A DNA stretch of 64,000 nt, taken from Sphingomonas taxi (GTDB lineage Bacteria > Pseudomonadota > Alphaproteobacteria > Sphingomonadales > Sphingomonadaceae). The position numbers were made by a program, and so were the translations under genes. Positions 15,864-23,994 of this stretch are shown here, one piece after another (position 1 is the stretch's first letter; every line of letters begins with the position of its first letter). The notes beneath the pieces are model-generated. The model was not told the DNA's origin and searched no databases. It saw only the letters and a program-made list of their open reading frames with translations. The stretch covers positions 1,488,001 through 1,552,000 of the forward strand of contig NZ_CP009571.1 in the NCBI RefSeq assembly GCF_000764535.1. Direction: 5' to 3'.

Positions 15864-18608
15864 ATGACCACGCGTATGCTGATCGACGCACGCCACCGGG
15901 AAGAGACCCGGGTCGCCGTCGTCAAGAATAACCGGATCGAAGAGTTCGATTTCGAAAGCGCCGAGCGCAAGCAGCTCAAGGGCAATATCTATCTCGCCAA
16001 GGTGACCCGCGTCGAACCGTCGCTGCAGGCGGCGTTCGTCGATTACGGCGGCAATCGCCACGGCTTCCTCGCGTTCAGCGAAATCCACCCCGATTACTAT
16101 CAGATCCCCAAGGAGGATCGCGACGCGCTGCTGCGCGAGGAGGCGGAGCATGCCGCCGAGGAAGCCGCGCTGCGCGCCGAACATGACGGCGACGACGACG
16201 ATCACGACGGCGACGAGCACGGCGACGACGACCACGACGATTTTGACGACGCCGACCATCACGACGACGGCGAGCACGACGAGGGCGAAGGCGCCGCCGA
16301 GGGCACGTCGAAGAAGCCGCGCAGCGCCAATGACGAGGAGGTCGAGGCGCTGCGCCAGCGTCGCATGAACCTGCGCCGCCGCTACAAGATCCAGGACGTC
16401 ATCCGCCGCCGTCAGGTGCTGCTGGTCCAGGTCGTCAAGGAAGAGCGCGGCAACAAGGGTGCGGCGCTGACCACCTATCTGTCGCTCGCCGGCCGCTATT
16501 GCGTGCTGATGCCCAATACGTCGCACGGCGGCGGCATCAGCCGCAAGATCAGCAACGCGTCGGACCGCAAGCGCCTGAAATCGATCATGGCCGATATGCA
16601 GTTGCCGCCGTCGATGGGCTGCATCGTCCGCACCGCGGGCCTCCAGCGCACCAAGGTCGAGATCAAGCGCGACTTCGACTATCTCGCCCGGCTGTGGGAC
16701 GGTATCCGCGAGGCGACGCTGAGCTCGGCGGCGCCGGCGCTCGTCTATGGCGACAGCGATCTCATCAAGCGCGCGATCCGCGACATCTACAACAAGGATA
16801 TCGACGAGGTCATCGTCGAGGGCGAGGAGGGCTTCCGCCAGGCGAAGGACTTCATGAAGCTGCTGATGCCCAGCCACGCACGCCGCGTCCGGCAATATGC
16901 CGACGCCGTGCCGCTGTTCCAGCGCGCGCATGTCGAGGACCAGCTCGCCGCGATGTACCATCCGGTCGTGCAGCTGAAGTCGGGCGGCTATCTCGTCATC
17001 AACCCGACCGAGGCGCTGGTGTCGATCGACATCAACTCCGGCCGCTCGACCCGCGAGCACAATATCGAGCAGACCGCGACCGCGACCAATCTCGAAGCCG
17101 CGCAGGAGATCGCGCGTCAGCTCCGCCTGCGCGACATGGCCGGGCTCGTCGTCATCGACTTCATCGACATGGACAACAATTCCAATGTCCGGAAGGTCGA
17201 GAAGGCGATGAAGGACGCGCTCAAGGACGATCGCGCCCGCATCCAGGTCGGCCGCATCTCGTCCTTCGGCCTGATGGAGATGAGCCGTCAGCGGCTGCGC
17301 ACCGGCGTGCTCGAAGCCTCGACCCGCGCCTGCCCGCATTGCGAAGGCACCGGCCTCGTCCGCACCGCCTCGTCGGCGGGCCTGTCGGCGCTGCGCCTGA
17401 TCGAGGAAGAGGCCGCGCGCGGCCGCGGCTCGCTGCTGACGCTGCGCGCCAGCCAGGAAGCGACGATCTACGTCCTCAACCGCAAGCGCGCCGATATCGC
17501 CGAAATCGAGGATCGCTACGGCGTCCAGGTCGAGATCATCCCCGATCGCGAGGAAGAGGGCGCGCGCATGTCGGTCGAGGCCTCTGGCCCGCCGCCCGCT
17601 TACGCCCCCAAGATCGAGGCGCTCGTCGAAGAGGAATATGACGACGTCCCCGAGGAGATCGAAGAGGAAGAGGAAGACGAGGAGATCGTCGAGGCGGAGG
17701 AAGAGCCGCGTCGCGAGGGCGGTCGCCGTCCCGAGCGCGAGGAGCGCGGCGAGGACGAGGGCGAGGGCCGCGGTCGTGGCCGCCGTCGTCGCCGTCGCGG
17801 TCGTCGCGGTCGCAAGGACGAGAATGGCGAGGCGTCGCAGGACGAGACCGGCGGCGAGCCCGAAGGCGAGACTGAGGACGGCGTCGAGGCCGAAGCGATT
17901 GCCGGCGACGCCGAGACGACGCATGCCGAGACCGGCGAACGTCCCGAGGGCGAAGGCCGTCGTCGCCGTGGCCGTCGCGGTCGCCGTGGTGGCCGTCGTC
18001 AGGAGGGCGGCGCCGACGCCGCGCAGACCGTCGACGCCGGTGGCGACACCGCCGAGGACGATTTGCCGCCCGCCGATCTTGAGCCGATCGTCGAAGCCGG
18101 CGATGCCGGTCCGGTGATCACCGGCCTCAACGCCCCCGAACCGGCGACGGTCGAGGACGCGGCCCCGGTCGAGGCGCCCAAGACGCGCCGCCGTCCCCGC
18201 GCCCGCAGCGCTGCCGCGCCGGCGACCGAAGCCGCCGTTGAGACGGTGGCCGAGGCAGCCGCCCCCGCGGCGGTCGCCGAACCGGTCGCCGAGGAACCGG
18301 CCGCCAAGCCGAAGCGCACCCGCAAGAAGAAGGCGGACGTCGAGGCGGTGACCGAGGCGCCCGCCCCGGAAGCACCGCAGGAGGCCCCCGTCGCCGAGGA
18401 AAAGCCGAAGCGTCGCCGCACCCGCAAGGCCGCGACGACCGAGGCGGCGCCGGCGGACACGATCGAGGCCCCCGCCCCGGTCGCGCCGACGCCCGCCCCG
18501 ACGCAGGACGAGGCCGTCCCGGCAGCCGAGGTCGACACCGACGCTGCTGCCGACGAAGCCGGCGACACGCCGCGCCGCGGCTGGTGGCAGCGCACCTTCG
18601 GCGCCTGA
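15864..18608 (+). CDS. rne: ribonuclease E
   Basis: The product has 914 residues. ATG 15864 gives the family start MTTRMLIDARHREETRVAVV, and CGGAGA precedes it. The S1 domain (from about 38) is interrupted at about 105-148 by an Asp/His/Glu-rich insertion. The RNase H-like/DNase I-like core follows, with catalytic Asp residues in SIDINSGRS and VVIDFIDMD, and the zinc-link CPHCEGTG near 490. The C-terminal half (about 580-914) is disordered, with acidic stretches, Arg-rich islands and Ala/Pro/Glu repeats, as expected for a degradosome scaffold. It ends RRGWWQRTFGA. The enzyme starts mRNA decay and processes rRNA and tRNA. Confidence 0.95.
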   Translation: MTTRMLIDARHREETRVAVVKNNRIEEFDFESAERKQLKGNIYLAKVTRVEPSLQAAFVDYGGNRHGFLAFSEIHPDYYQIPKEDRDALLREEAEHAAEEAALRAEHDGDDDDHDGDEHGDDDHDDFDDADHHDDGEHDEGEGAAEGTSKKPRSANDEEVEALRQRRMNLRRRYKIQDVIRRRQVLLVQVVKEERGNKGAALTTYLSLAGRYCVLMPNTSHGGGISRKISNASDRKRLKSIMADMQLPPSMGCIVRTAGLQRTKVEIKRDFDYLARLWDGIREATLSSAAPALVYGDSDLIKRAIRDIYNKDIDEVIVEGEEGFRQAKDFMKLLMPSHARRVRQYADAVPLFQRAHVEDQLAAMYHPVVQLKSGGYLVINPTEALVSIDINSGRSTREHNIEQTATATNLEAAQEIARQLRLRDMAGLVVIDFIDMDNNSNVRKVEKAMKDALKDDRARIQVGRISSFGLMEMSRQRLRTGVLEASTRACPHCEGTGLVRTASSAGLSALRLIEEEAARGRGSLLTLRASQEATIYVLNRKRADIAEIEDRYGVQVEIIPDREEEGARMSVEASGPPPAYAPKIEALVEEEYDDVPEEIEEEEEDEEIVEAEEEPRREGGRRPEREERGEDEGEGRGRGRRRRRRGRRGRKDENGEASQDETGGEPEGETEDGVEAEAIAGDAETTHAETGERPEGEGRRRRGRRGRRGGRRQEGGADAAQTVDAGGDTAEDDLPPADLEPIVEAGDAGPVITGLNAPEPATVEDAAPVEAPKTRRRPRARSAAAPATEAAVETVAEAAAPAAVAEPVAEEPAAKPKRTRKKKADVEAVTEAPAPEAPQEAPVAEEKPKRRRTRKAATTEAAPADTIEAPAPVAPTPAPTQDEAVPAAEVDTDAAADEAGDTPRRGWWQRTFGA

Positions 18609-18614
18609 TCCCCA

Positions 18615-18641
18615 CTCCCCCTCCCTCCATGGGAGGGGGAG
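18615..18641 (+). terminator. terminator-like hairpin after rne
   Basis: CTCCCCCTCCC pairs perfectly with GGGAGGGGGAG across a 5-nt loop, 6 nt after the rne stop. There is no U-tract. Confidence 0.5.
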
Positions 18642-18684
18642 CGCAGATGACCATTTGAAGTTGCGCGACGGCATTTGGAGCCCC

Positions 18685-18763
18685 GTCATGCCGGACTTGA
18701 TCCGGCATCCCGCTTCTTCGCACCGTCCGGAGAAGCGGGACCCCGGCGCAAGGCCGGGGTGAC
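18685..18763. repeat. variant family-A repeat with three hairpins
   Basis: The outer hairpins are ATGCCGGA / TCCGGCAT and CCCCGGC / GCCGGGG. The middle is closed by CCCGCTTCT / AGAAGCGGG. The ends GTCAT and GTGAC match family A. Confidence 0.65.
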
Positions 18764-18878
18764 GAAGTGGCTTTGGAAAAGCGTCCGAAGCATACAGACG
18801 GCCATAGGCGATAGGCCTGCTCCAGGAGGGATCGGATAGGGACGCAAGTGTAAGTCCTTCGCGTTCCAAACCGCCCCC

Positions 18879-18956
18879 GTCACCCCGGACTTGCGCCGGG
18901 GTCCCGCTTCTTCCGGACCACGACGAGAACGGGACCCCGCACCAAGGCCCCGTGAC
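18879..18956. repeat. variant family-A repeat, partly decayed
   Basis: GTCACCCCGGACTTGCGCCG opens the copy and CCGTGAC closes it. The inner CCCGCTTCTTC arm is poorly conserved on the right side. Confidence 0.55.
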
Positions 18957-19067
18957 GACCGCTAAACGGCCTGCCAGAGCCTCCAAACCACACCGCACCC
19001 GTACCGGACCAAATTGGACGTTTGACGAACACCGTCCGTCCCCCGATAGCGACCCTTCCACTCCGCT

Positions 19068-19082
19068 GAGGTCCGTGCCATT
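19068..19082 (+). promoter_or_regulatory. Shine-Dalgarno and ATT start deciding the GT39 N-terminus
   Basis: GAGG at 19068-19071 lies 8 nt before ATT at 19080-19082. The frame has no ATG, GTG or TTG between the in-frame TAG at 19047 and ATG 19425. Coding signal in this frame is clear from about 19080, so ATT is the best start candidate. Confidence 0.55.
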
Positions 19083-20543
19083 TCCGCCGTCGCTCCAGAA
19101 CCGTCGGCGTCTCGCTGGCCGAGCCTGCTCCTCCTTACCCTCGCCGCCTTCGCCATCCGGGGATGGCAGTTCGGCAATCCGGTCATCCAGATCGACGAGC
19201 AATTCTATCTGCTGGTCGGCGATCGGCTCTGGCATGGCCTCGGCCTGCCCTTCATCGACTTTTGGGATCGCAAGCCGTTCGGCCTGTTCCTGATCTATGC
19301 CGCGATCCGCGCCTTCGGCGGTGACGGCATCCTCGCCTATCAGGTCGTCGCCACGATCTTCGCCGCACTGACCGCATGGTGCGTCGTACGTATCGCACGC
19401 CACGTCGCGCCGCCCGGCGCGGCGATGCTCGCCGGCCTCGTCTACATCGTCTACCTGTCGGTCAACGCCGGCGACGGCGGCCAGAGCCCGGTCTTCTACA
19501 ACCTGCCCGTCGCGCTCGCGGCGTGGTGCGTCGTCGGCGCCTATCGCCGCCGCCGCTTCGACCGCATCGCCTACGCCCGGTCGTGCCTCGTCATGGCCCT
19601 GTTCGGCCTCGCCTTGCAGATCAAATATTCGGTGCTGTTCGAAGGCACGTTCTTCGGCCTCGCGCTCGTCGTCCGCGCGCTGCGGACCGGCGCAAGCCTG
19701 CCGGCCGCGGCGCTCGCGGCGCTGTCATGGTGCCTGATCGCCTTGCTGCCGACCGCCGCCGTCGTCGCCTTCTACTGGCATATCGGCGCGCTCGACACGC
19801 TGGTGTTCGCCAATTTCCAATCGGTGTTCCTCCGCCAGCCCCCCGACGCCGCGCTGATGATCGCGCGGCTCGCGCTGATCGGCGCGCATCTCCTGCCGAT
19901 CGCGATCGTCGCGGCGCTCGCGGTTCCACGGCTCCGCAGGATACGGCCGATCGGTCCGCTGCTCGCCGGCTGGGCCGCCGCGGCGATCGTCGGTCTGCTC
20001 GTGTTCGGGACCTATTTCGATCATTACGCGCTGCCGCTCGTCCTGCCGCTGTCTATCCTCGCCGCGCCGCTGCTCGCGCAACGGATCGGCAGGGTGCCGG
20101 TCGTCGTTCCCGTGCTGCTGATCGGGCTCGCCTATGTCGCGATCAACACCGCGATCCTGCGCACCACCCGCGGCGATGGCGCAGGCGTCCGCCGCCTCGC
20201 GGCGCGGATCGGCCAATCACCCGCGGGGTGCCTGTTCGTCTTCCAGGGCGATCCGATCCTCTACCAGCTCACCCGCTCCTGCGTCCCGACCGCTTATGCC
20301 TTCCCGACCTTCCTCAGCGAGCGGGGCGACAACCGGACGACCGGTGTCGACCCGCACGCCGAGCTGCGGCGGGTGATGGCGCGACGCCCGGCCTATGTCG
20401 TGATCAGCAGCATCGATCCCGCCGTCACCGATCGCGCCGCCTATGACTTCGTGCAGCGCGAACTCGATCGGCACTATCGGCTGGTCGACCGCTCGGTGCT
20501 GAGCGAGCGCGTCGACCGCCTCTATGCCCGCGCCATGGATTAG
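19080..20543 (+). CDS. GT39/ArnT-like membrane glycosyltransferase, probable ATT start
   Basis: From ATT 19080 the product has 487 residues and about 10-12 membrane helices. The N-terminal part contains the acidic IQIDEQFYLLVGDRLWHG (D39-E40), which matches the DE motif in the first periplasmic loop of GT39/GT-C enzymes, and then FIDFWDRKPFGLFLIYA. These enzymes move a sugar from a polyprenyl carrier onto lipid A, protein or polysaccharide at the periplasmic face. The first standard start, ATG 19425, would remove 115 residues including the DE motif and first helices. The stop overlaps the convergent reductase gene by 4 nt. Confidence 0.75.
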   Translation: MSAVAPEPSASRWPSLLLLTLAAFAIRGWQFGNPVIQIDEQFYLLVGDRLWHGLGLPFIDFWDRKPFGLFLIYAAIRAFGGDGILAYQVVATIFAALTAWCVVRIARHVAPPGAAMLAGLVYIVYLSVNAGDGGQSPVFYNLPVALAAWCVVGAYRRRRFDRIAYARSCLVMALFGLALQIKYSVLFEGTFFGLALVVRALRTGASLPAAALAALSWCLIALLPTAAVVAFYWHIGALDTLVFANFQSVFLRQPPDAALMIARLALIGAHLLPIAIVAALAVPRLRRIRPIGPLLAGWAAAAIVGLLVFGTYFDHYALPLVLPLSILAAPLLAQRIGRVPVVVPVLLIGLAYVAINTAILRTTRGDGAGVRRLAARIGQSPAGCLFVFQGDPILYQLTRSCVPTAYAFPTFLSERGDNRTTGVDPHAELRRVMARRPAYVVISSIDPAVTDRAAYDFVQRELDRHYRLVDRSVLSERVDRLYARAMD

Positions 20544-21529
20544 AGACGCACCAGCATCTTCCCCATGTTCCCGCCCGAGAACAGGCCGAGGAACGCCGCG
20601 GGCATCGTCTCCAGCCCCTCGAACACCGTCTCGTTGCGCTTAAGCTTGCCGTCCTTCAGCCAACCGCCCATGTCGCGATAGAAGTCGGCGGAGCGATCCT
20701 TGAAGTCGCTGACGATGAACCCCTGGATACGGATACGATTGCCGATCAGCCGCGCGAGGTAGCGCAATTCGGTCGGCTTGCTGCTGTTGTAGACGTCGAT
20801 CATGCCGCACACCGCGAACCGCGCGTGCAGATTGGCATGCGCCAGCGCCGCATCGAGATGCTCGCCACCGACATTGTCGAAATAGACGTCGATCCCGTTC
20901 CGCGCGACCTCGCCGAGCGCCTTCACCACCGGCGTACCGCTCTTGTAATCGATCACCGCATCGGCGCCGAGCGACTCCACCCAGGCGCATTTCTCCGCGC
21001 CGCCCGCCGAGCCGATCACCCGCAGCCCCTTGGCCTTGGCGATCTGCACCACGGTCGATCCGACCGCACCCGCCGCGGCGGAGACGAACACCGTATCGCC
21101 CTCCTTGGCGCCGGCGACCTCGAGCAAGCCGAAATAGGCGGTCATCCCCGGCATGCCGAGCTGGCCGAGATAGGCCTGCGGATCGACGTCGAGTTCGGGC
21201 AGGGGCTGGACCTGGTCGGCGGGCAGCACCGCCTCGTCGCGCCAGCCGGCGAAATGCTGGACGGTGTCGCCTTCCTTGAACCGGTCCGAGCGGCTCTCGA
21301 CCACCGTGCCGATCGCGCCGCCGTCCATCGGCTTGCCGATCTCGAACGGCGGCGTGTAGCTCTTCACGTCGTTCATCCGCCCGCGCATATACGGATCGAC
21401 CGACAGCCAGCTATTGGCGATGCGCACCTCGCCCTCGCCGAGATCGCGGCGATCGAGATCGATCAGCGCGAAATTGTCGCTGGTCGGCAGGCCCTGCGGC
21501 CGCGACGTCAGGCTCCACGCTCGTGCCAT
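20540..21529 (-). CDS. NADP-dependent medium-chain reductase (CurA / LTB4 dehydrogenase-like)
   Basis: The product has 329 residues. The N-terminal catalytic GroES-like part contains SVDPYMRGRMND, and the Rossmann part has VFVSAAAGAVGSTVVQIAKAKG near 145. YFDNVGGEHLDAAL is typical of the zinc-free 2-alkenal / curcumin / leukotriene B4 reductase group, which reduces C=C bonds of enones with NADPH. The start at ATG 21529 is supported by GAGGAG 8 nt upstream; the longer open frame to 21643 crosses a terminator and is not used. It converges on the GT39 gene. Confidence 0.88.
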   Translation of the reverse strand: MARAWSLTSRPQGLPTSDNFALIDLDRRDLGEGEVRIANSWLSVDPYMRGRMNDVKSYTPPFEIGKPMDGGAIGTVVESRSDRFKEGDTVQHFAGWRDEAVLPADQVQPLPELDVDPQAYLGQLGMPGMTAYFGLLEVAGAKEGDTVFVSAAAGAVGSTVVQIAKAKGLRVIGSAGGAEKCAWVESLGADAVIDYKSGTPVVKALGEVARNGIDVYFDNVGGEHLDAALAHANLHARFAVCGMIDVYNSSKPTELRYLARLIGNRIRIQGFIVSDFKDRSADFYRDMGGWLKDGKLKRNETVFEGLETMPAAFLGLFSGGNMGKMLVRL

Positions 21530-21591
21530 AGTTTCATTCTCCTCAAAATCCGGCCGGCCAGTCTGGGCCGATCCGTTGCAGATCGCAACGC

Positions 21592-21616
21592 AAAAGGCCC
21601 GGGACAAGCCCGGGCC
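21592..21616 (-). terminator. rho-independent terminator of the DUF2171 gene
   Basis: On the minus strand GGCCCGGG and CCCGGGCC form an 8-bp stem with a 5-nt loop, followed by TTTT. It lies 24 nt after the DUF2171-gene stop. Confidence 0.75.
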
Positions 21617-21639
21617 TCCGCGTGGGTCTTCGATCGGGC

Positions 21640-22848
21640 TCAATAGGTGCCCGAGAAGCTCCGGTTCAGCGTCTTGTCGCCGTCGGTGCCGGTCGTGCCG
21701 CTGCTGCTGGCGCTCGCCGACGAGGTCGAGCGCGTGCCGTCCGCCTGCGTCTGCGTCGCGGCCGAACGGCCCGTCGCATAGGGTTCGCGGCGCGCCCCGT
21801 CGTCATCGTCGCCGAACAGCGCCTGGTTGCGCTCCTCGTCGCGCCACGCTTTCTTGGCGTCCGCCGCAGTCTTGCTCAGCGTCACCTTGCCGTCGACCGA
21901 CTGCAGCCAGCTCGACGGGATCGAGTGATGGCGACCGCCGGCGTCGGCGTCGTTCTTGGTCAGCAGGATGCGGTCACCACGCACCTTGTCGACGGTGCCG
22001 ACATGCTCGCCGTCCGAGCCGACGACATCCGCATGCTCCTCGACCTTGTTGAGCAGGTCGCGCTGCGACTGGCGGTTGGTGCGCCACGAGCTGAACTCAT
22101 TCTCGAACTTCGAGCGATGCTCGCGGCGATATTCGTCATAGTCGCGATCGAGCGACTGGATCTGACCGCGACGCCAGCTGTGATAATCGTTGTCGCGATC
22201 GTTATAGGCGCGCTCGTCGAGCCGCGAATCGAAGTCTCGACGGCGCTCCGCTTCCTCGTCGCCGAACCACGAGCGCACCTCGTCGCCGGCGCGTGCGAAG
22301 AAGCCGCGATCCTCATAGTCATAGCCCTGCGGCTGACGCCCATAGCCCTGCCGGCCCTGACCCTGATCCCGGCCGCCGCGGGCGCGATTGCGATAATCGT
22401 CGTCGTCGGCATGACGAGACGGGCCGAAATCCTCGAACCGGTGACCGCCCGACCCGTAGCTGCCGTGATATTCGCGTTCGCCACGATCGCGGCCGGCGTC
22501 GGCGCCGTAGCGGCTGCGCTCGCCATAGCGATAGTCGGACTGACGGTCCTGATCGTACCGGCCGTGGCTGTCGCGCCCGTCATTGGCGTAGCGATCGTAG
22601 CCGCCGCGCGTCGCGCCATAATCGTCGCGTCCGCGGCTCTGGTCGTAGCGATCGTAGCGCTGGTTGCCATAGTCGCGCGCGCCATAGCCCTGGCGGTCGC
22701 CATCGAGCCGGCCGGCCGCCTGATATTCGCGTGCGCTCGAATAGCTATAGTCCCGGCCCGAGCCATAGTCGCGGCCGTAGCCCTGACCGTCGTCGCGCCC
22801 GTACGTGTCACCCGGTGCGTTGCTGCGGGGATTGCGTTCGTAGACCAT
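21640..22848 (-). CDS. low-complexity protein with DUF2171-like C-terminal domain
   Basis: The product has 402 residues. Residues 1-170 are a disordered segment built from Tyr, Arg, Gly, Asp and Gln (DYGSGRDYSYSS, RYDRYDQSRGRDDYGATRGG). A motif near 180-195, FFARAGDEVRSWFGDEEAE, is followed by a charged helical stretch and SWRTNRQSQRDLL. A folded part of about 60 residues (VVGSDGEHVGTVDKVRGDRILLTKND) is PRC-barrel/DUF2171-like. The C-terminus is Ser/Thr-rich. Strong AAGGAG precedes the ATG and a terminator follows, so it is a single-gene unit. Proteins of this SWFGD type are often stress-related; function here is unproven. Confidence 0.7.
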   Translation of the reverse strand: MVYERNPRSNAPGDTYGRDDGQGYGRDYGSGRDYSYSSAREYQAAGRLDGDRQGYGARDYGNQRYDRYDQSRGRDDYGATRGGYDRYANDGRDSHGRYDQDRQSDYRYGERSRYGADAGRDRGEREYHGSYGSGGHRFEDFGPSRHADDDDYRNRARGGRDQGQGRQGYGRQPQGYDYEDRGFFARAGDEVRSWFGDEEAERRRDFDSRLDERAYNDRDNDYHSWRRGQIQSLDRDYDEYRREHRSKFENEFSSWRTNRQSQRDLLNKVEEHADVVGSDGEHVGTVDKVRGDRILLTKNDADAGGRHHSIPSSWLQSVDGKVTLSKTAADAKKAWRDEERNQALFGDDDDGARREPYATGRSAATQTQADGTRSTSSASASSSGTTGTDGDKTLNRSFSGTY

Positions 22849-23095
22849 GATCGTCTCCTTGTAGGATAGCTCCTGCGGGTGCCGGTCACGTCGTTGCTGC
22901 GCGACCGTGCTCCTGATCCAGATAAAGATCAGGTCCCGCCTTCGTTCCTGAAGTTACGGCAGGGCAACGATTTTGCGTCGCACGCAGCCATCGGTCCGTC
23001 GCATGGGAATTTTCGGATCGGTCGATCGGGCCTGTTGCATCGCCCGCAAGGGGCGGCTAATGGCGTCGCTCTCGGGCTCGCCCGAGCCGGGGTGC

Positions 23096-23171
23096 GGGGC
23101 TGTAGCTCAGATGGGAGAGCGCTGCAATCGCACTGCAGAGGTCAGGGGTTCGATTCCCCTCAGCTCCACCA
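23096..23171 (+). tRNA. tRNA-Ala (CGC)
   Basis: The 76-nt sequence folds as a full cloverleaf with encoded CCA. The acceptor is GGGGCTG / CAGCTCC and includes the G3:U70 pair that identifies tRNA-Ala. The D-stem is GCTC / GAGC, the anticodon stem CTGCA / TGCAG with loop ATCGCAC (anticodon CGC at 23129-23131, reading GCG), and the T-arm AGGGG-TTCGATT-CCCCT. Confidence 0.97.
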
Positions 23172-23247
23172 CCACCCCGCTAATTCCCCACCCATCCCCC
23201 GACAATGGCGGCGCTACCAACGGCCCGCTGCCGCGTTACACCGGTCT

Positions 23248-23994
23248 ATGGCCAGTGCACCGATCCCCGCCGCGACGCTCGTCGTCTTCCGTGACCTTCG
23301 CGATGCGCCGCCGGACCTGCTGATGGTCGAGCGGGCCAAGGCGATGGTCTTCGCCGGCGGCGCGATGGTGTTTCCCGGCGGCCGGATCGATCCCGGCGAC
23401 CACGCGCTCGCCGCGATGATCGGTGCGGGCGACGACGGCGCCGCGCGCATCGCCGCGATCCGCGAGACGATCGAGGAAGCCGGCCTCGCCATCGGCCTCC
23501 ACCCCATTCCCCCGGCGGCGACGCTGGCGGCGATCCGCGCGCGGCTGCACGGCGGCGCGCCATTCGCCGCGATCCTCGCCGATGCGGGGCTGACGCTCGA
23601 CCTCGACGCCCTGGTGCCGTTCGCGCGCTGGCTGCCCGATCATCGGACGACGCGGATTTTCGATACCTTGTTCTTCCTCGCCCGCGCACCGGAAGGCGCC
23701 GCGGCGACCGTCGACGCGACCGAGAACGTCCGCCTCGTCTGGACCGGCGCCGCTGCTTTGCTCGCCGAGGCGGATGCCGGCCGCGCGACGATCATCTACC
23801 CCACGCGCCGCACGCTCGAACGGCTCGCACTGTTCGCCGATCACGACGCCGCAGTCGCGCAGGCGCGCGCCTATCCGATCCGCACCATCACGCCCTTCGT
23901 CGAAACGCGCGACGGCGTGCCGCACCTCTGCATCCCCGACGACCTTGGCTATCCCGTCACCGGCGAGGCGATGACGCGGGCGCAGCGCGGCTGA
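23248..23994 (+). CDS. NUDIX hydrolase, NUDT19-like
   Basis: The product has 248 residues. The Nudix region begins GGAMVFPGGRIDPGD near residue 34 and ends IAAIRETIEEAGLAIG near 66-80, so the RExxEExG half of the box is intact. About 15 residues are inserted between the Gly-rich and Glu-rich halves, as in NUDT19-type enzymes, which hydrolyse CoA and related diphosphates. The start at ATG 23248 lies 76 nt after the tRNA. The stop overlaps the next ATG (CTGATG), so it is coupled with the extensin-like gene. Confidence 0.8.
   Translation: MASAPIPAATLVVFRDLRDAPPDLLMVERAKAMVFAGGAMVFPGGRIDPGDHALAAMIGAGDDGAARIAAIRETIEEAGLAIGLHPIPPAATLAAIRARLHGGAPFAAILADAGLTLDLDALVPFARWLPDHRTTRIFDTLFFLARAPEGAAATVDATENVRLVWTGAAALLAEADAGRATIIYPTRRTLERLALFADHDAAVAQARAYPIRTITPFVETRDGVPHLCIPDDLGYPVTGEAMTRAQRG

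Larger units (their letters stand above)
18609..19079. other. 471-bp intergenic region with two variant repeats
   Basis: No gene is supported. It holds the rne hairpin, two family-A-like repeats (18685-18763 and 18879-18956) and, at its end, the leader and Shine-Dalgarno of the GT39 gene. Confidence 0.6.

Noticed and set aside
18609..19079. Repeat-filled gap as a degraded insertion sequence
   Set aside because: No transposase remnant, long terminal repeats or target duplication; only short palindromic elements are seen.
15861..19403. A 1180-aa open frame antisense to rne
   Set aside because: It mirrors RNase E codon structure, contains low-complexity Ala/Arg/Leu runs and shows no domain. 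It runs through repeats and the GT39 start.
19425..20543. ATG 19425 as the GT39 start
   Set aside because: It would remove the first helices and the DE motif, which are plainly encoded upstream in the same frame.
22924..22948. Possible EcfG-type promoter for the DUF2171 gene (GGAAC-N16-CTTT)
   Set aside because: The -10 lacks the conserved G of GTT, so the match is too weak to call.
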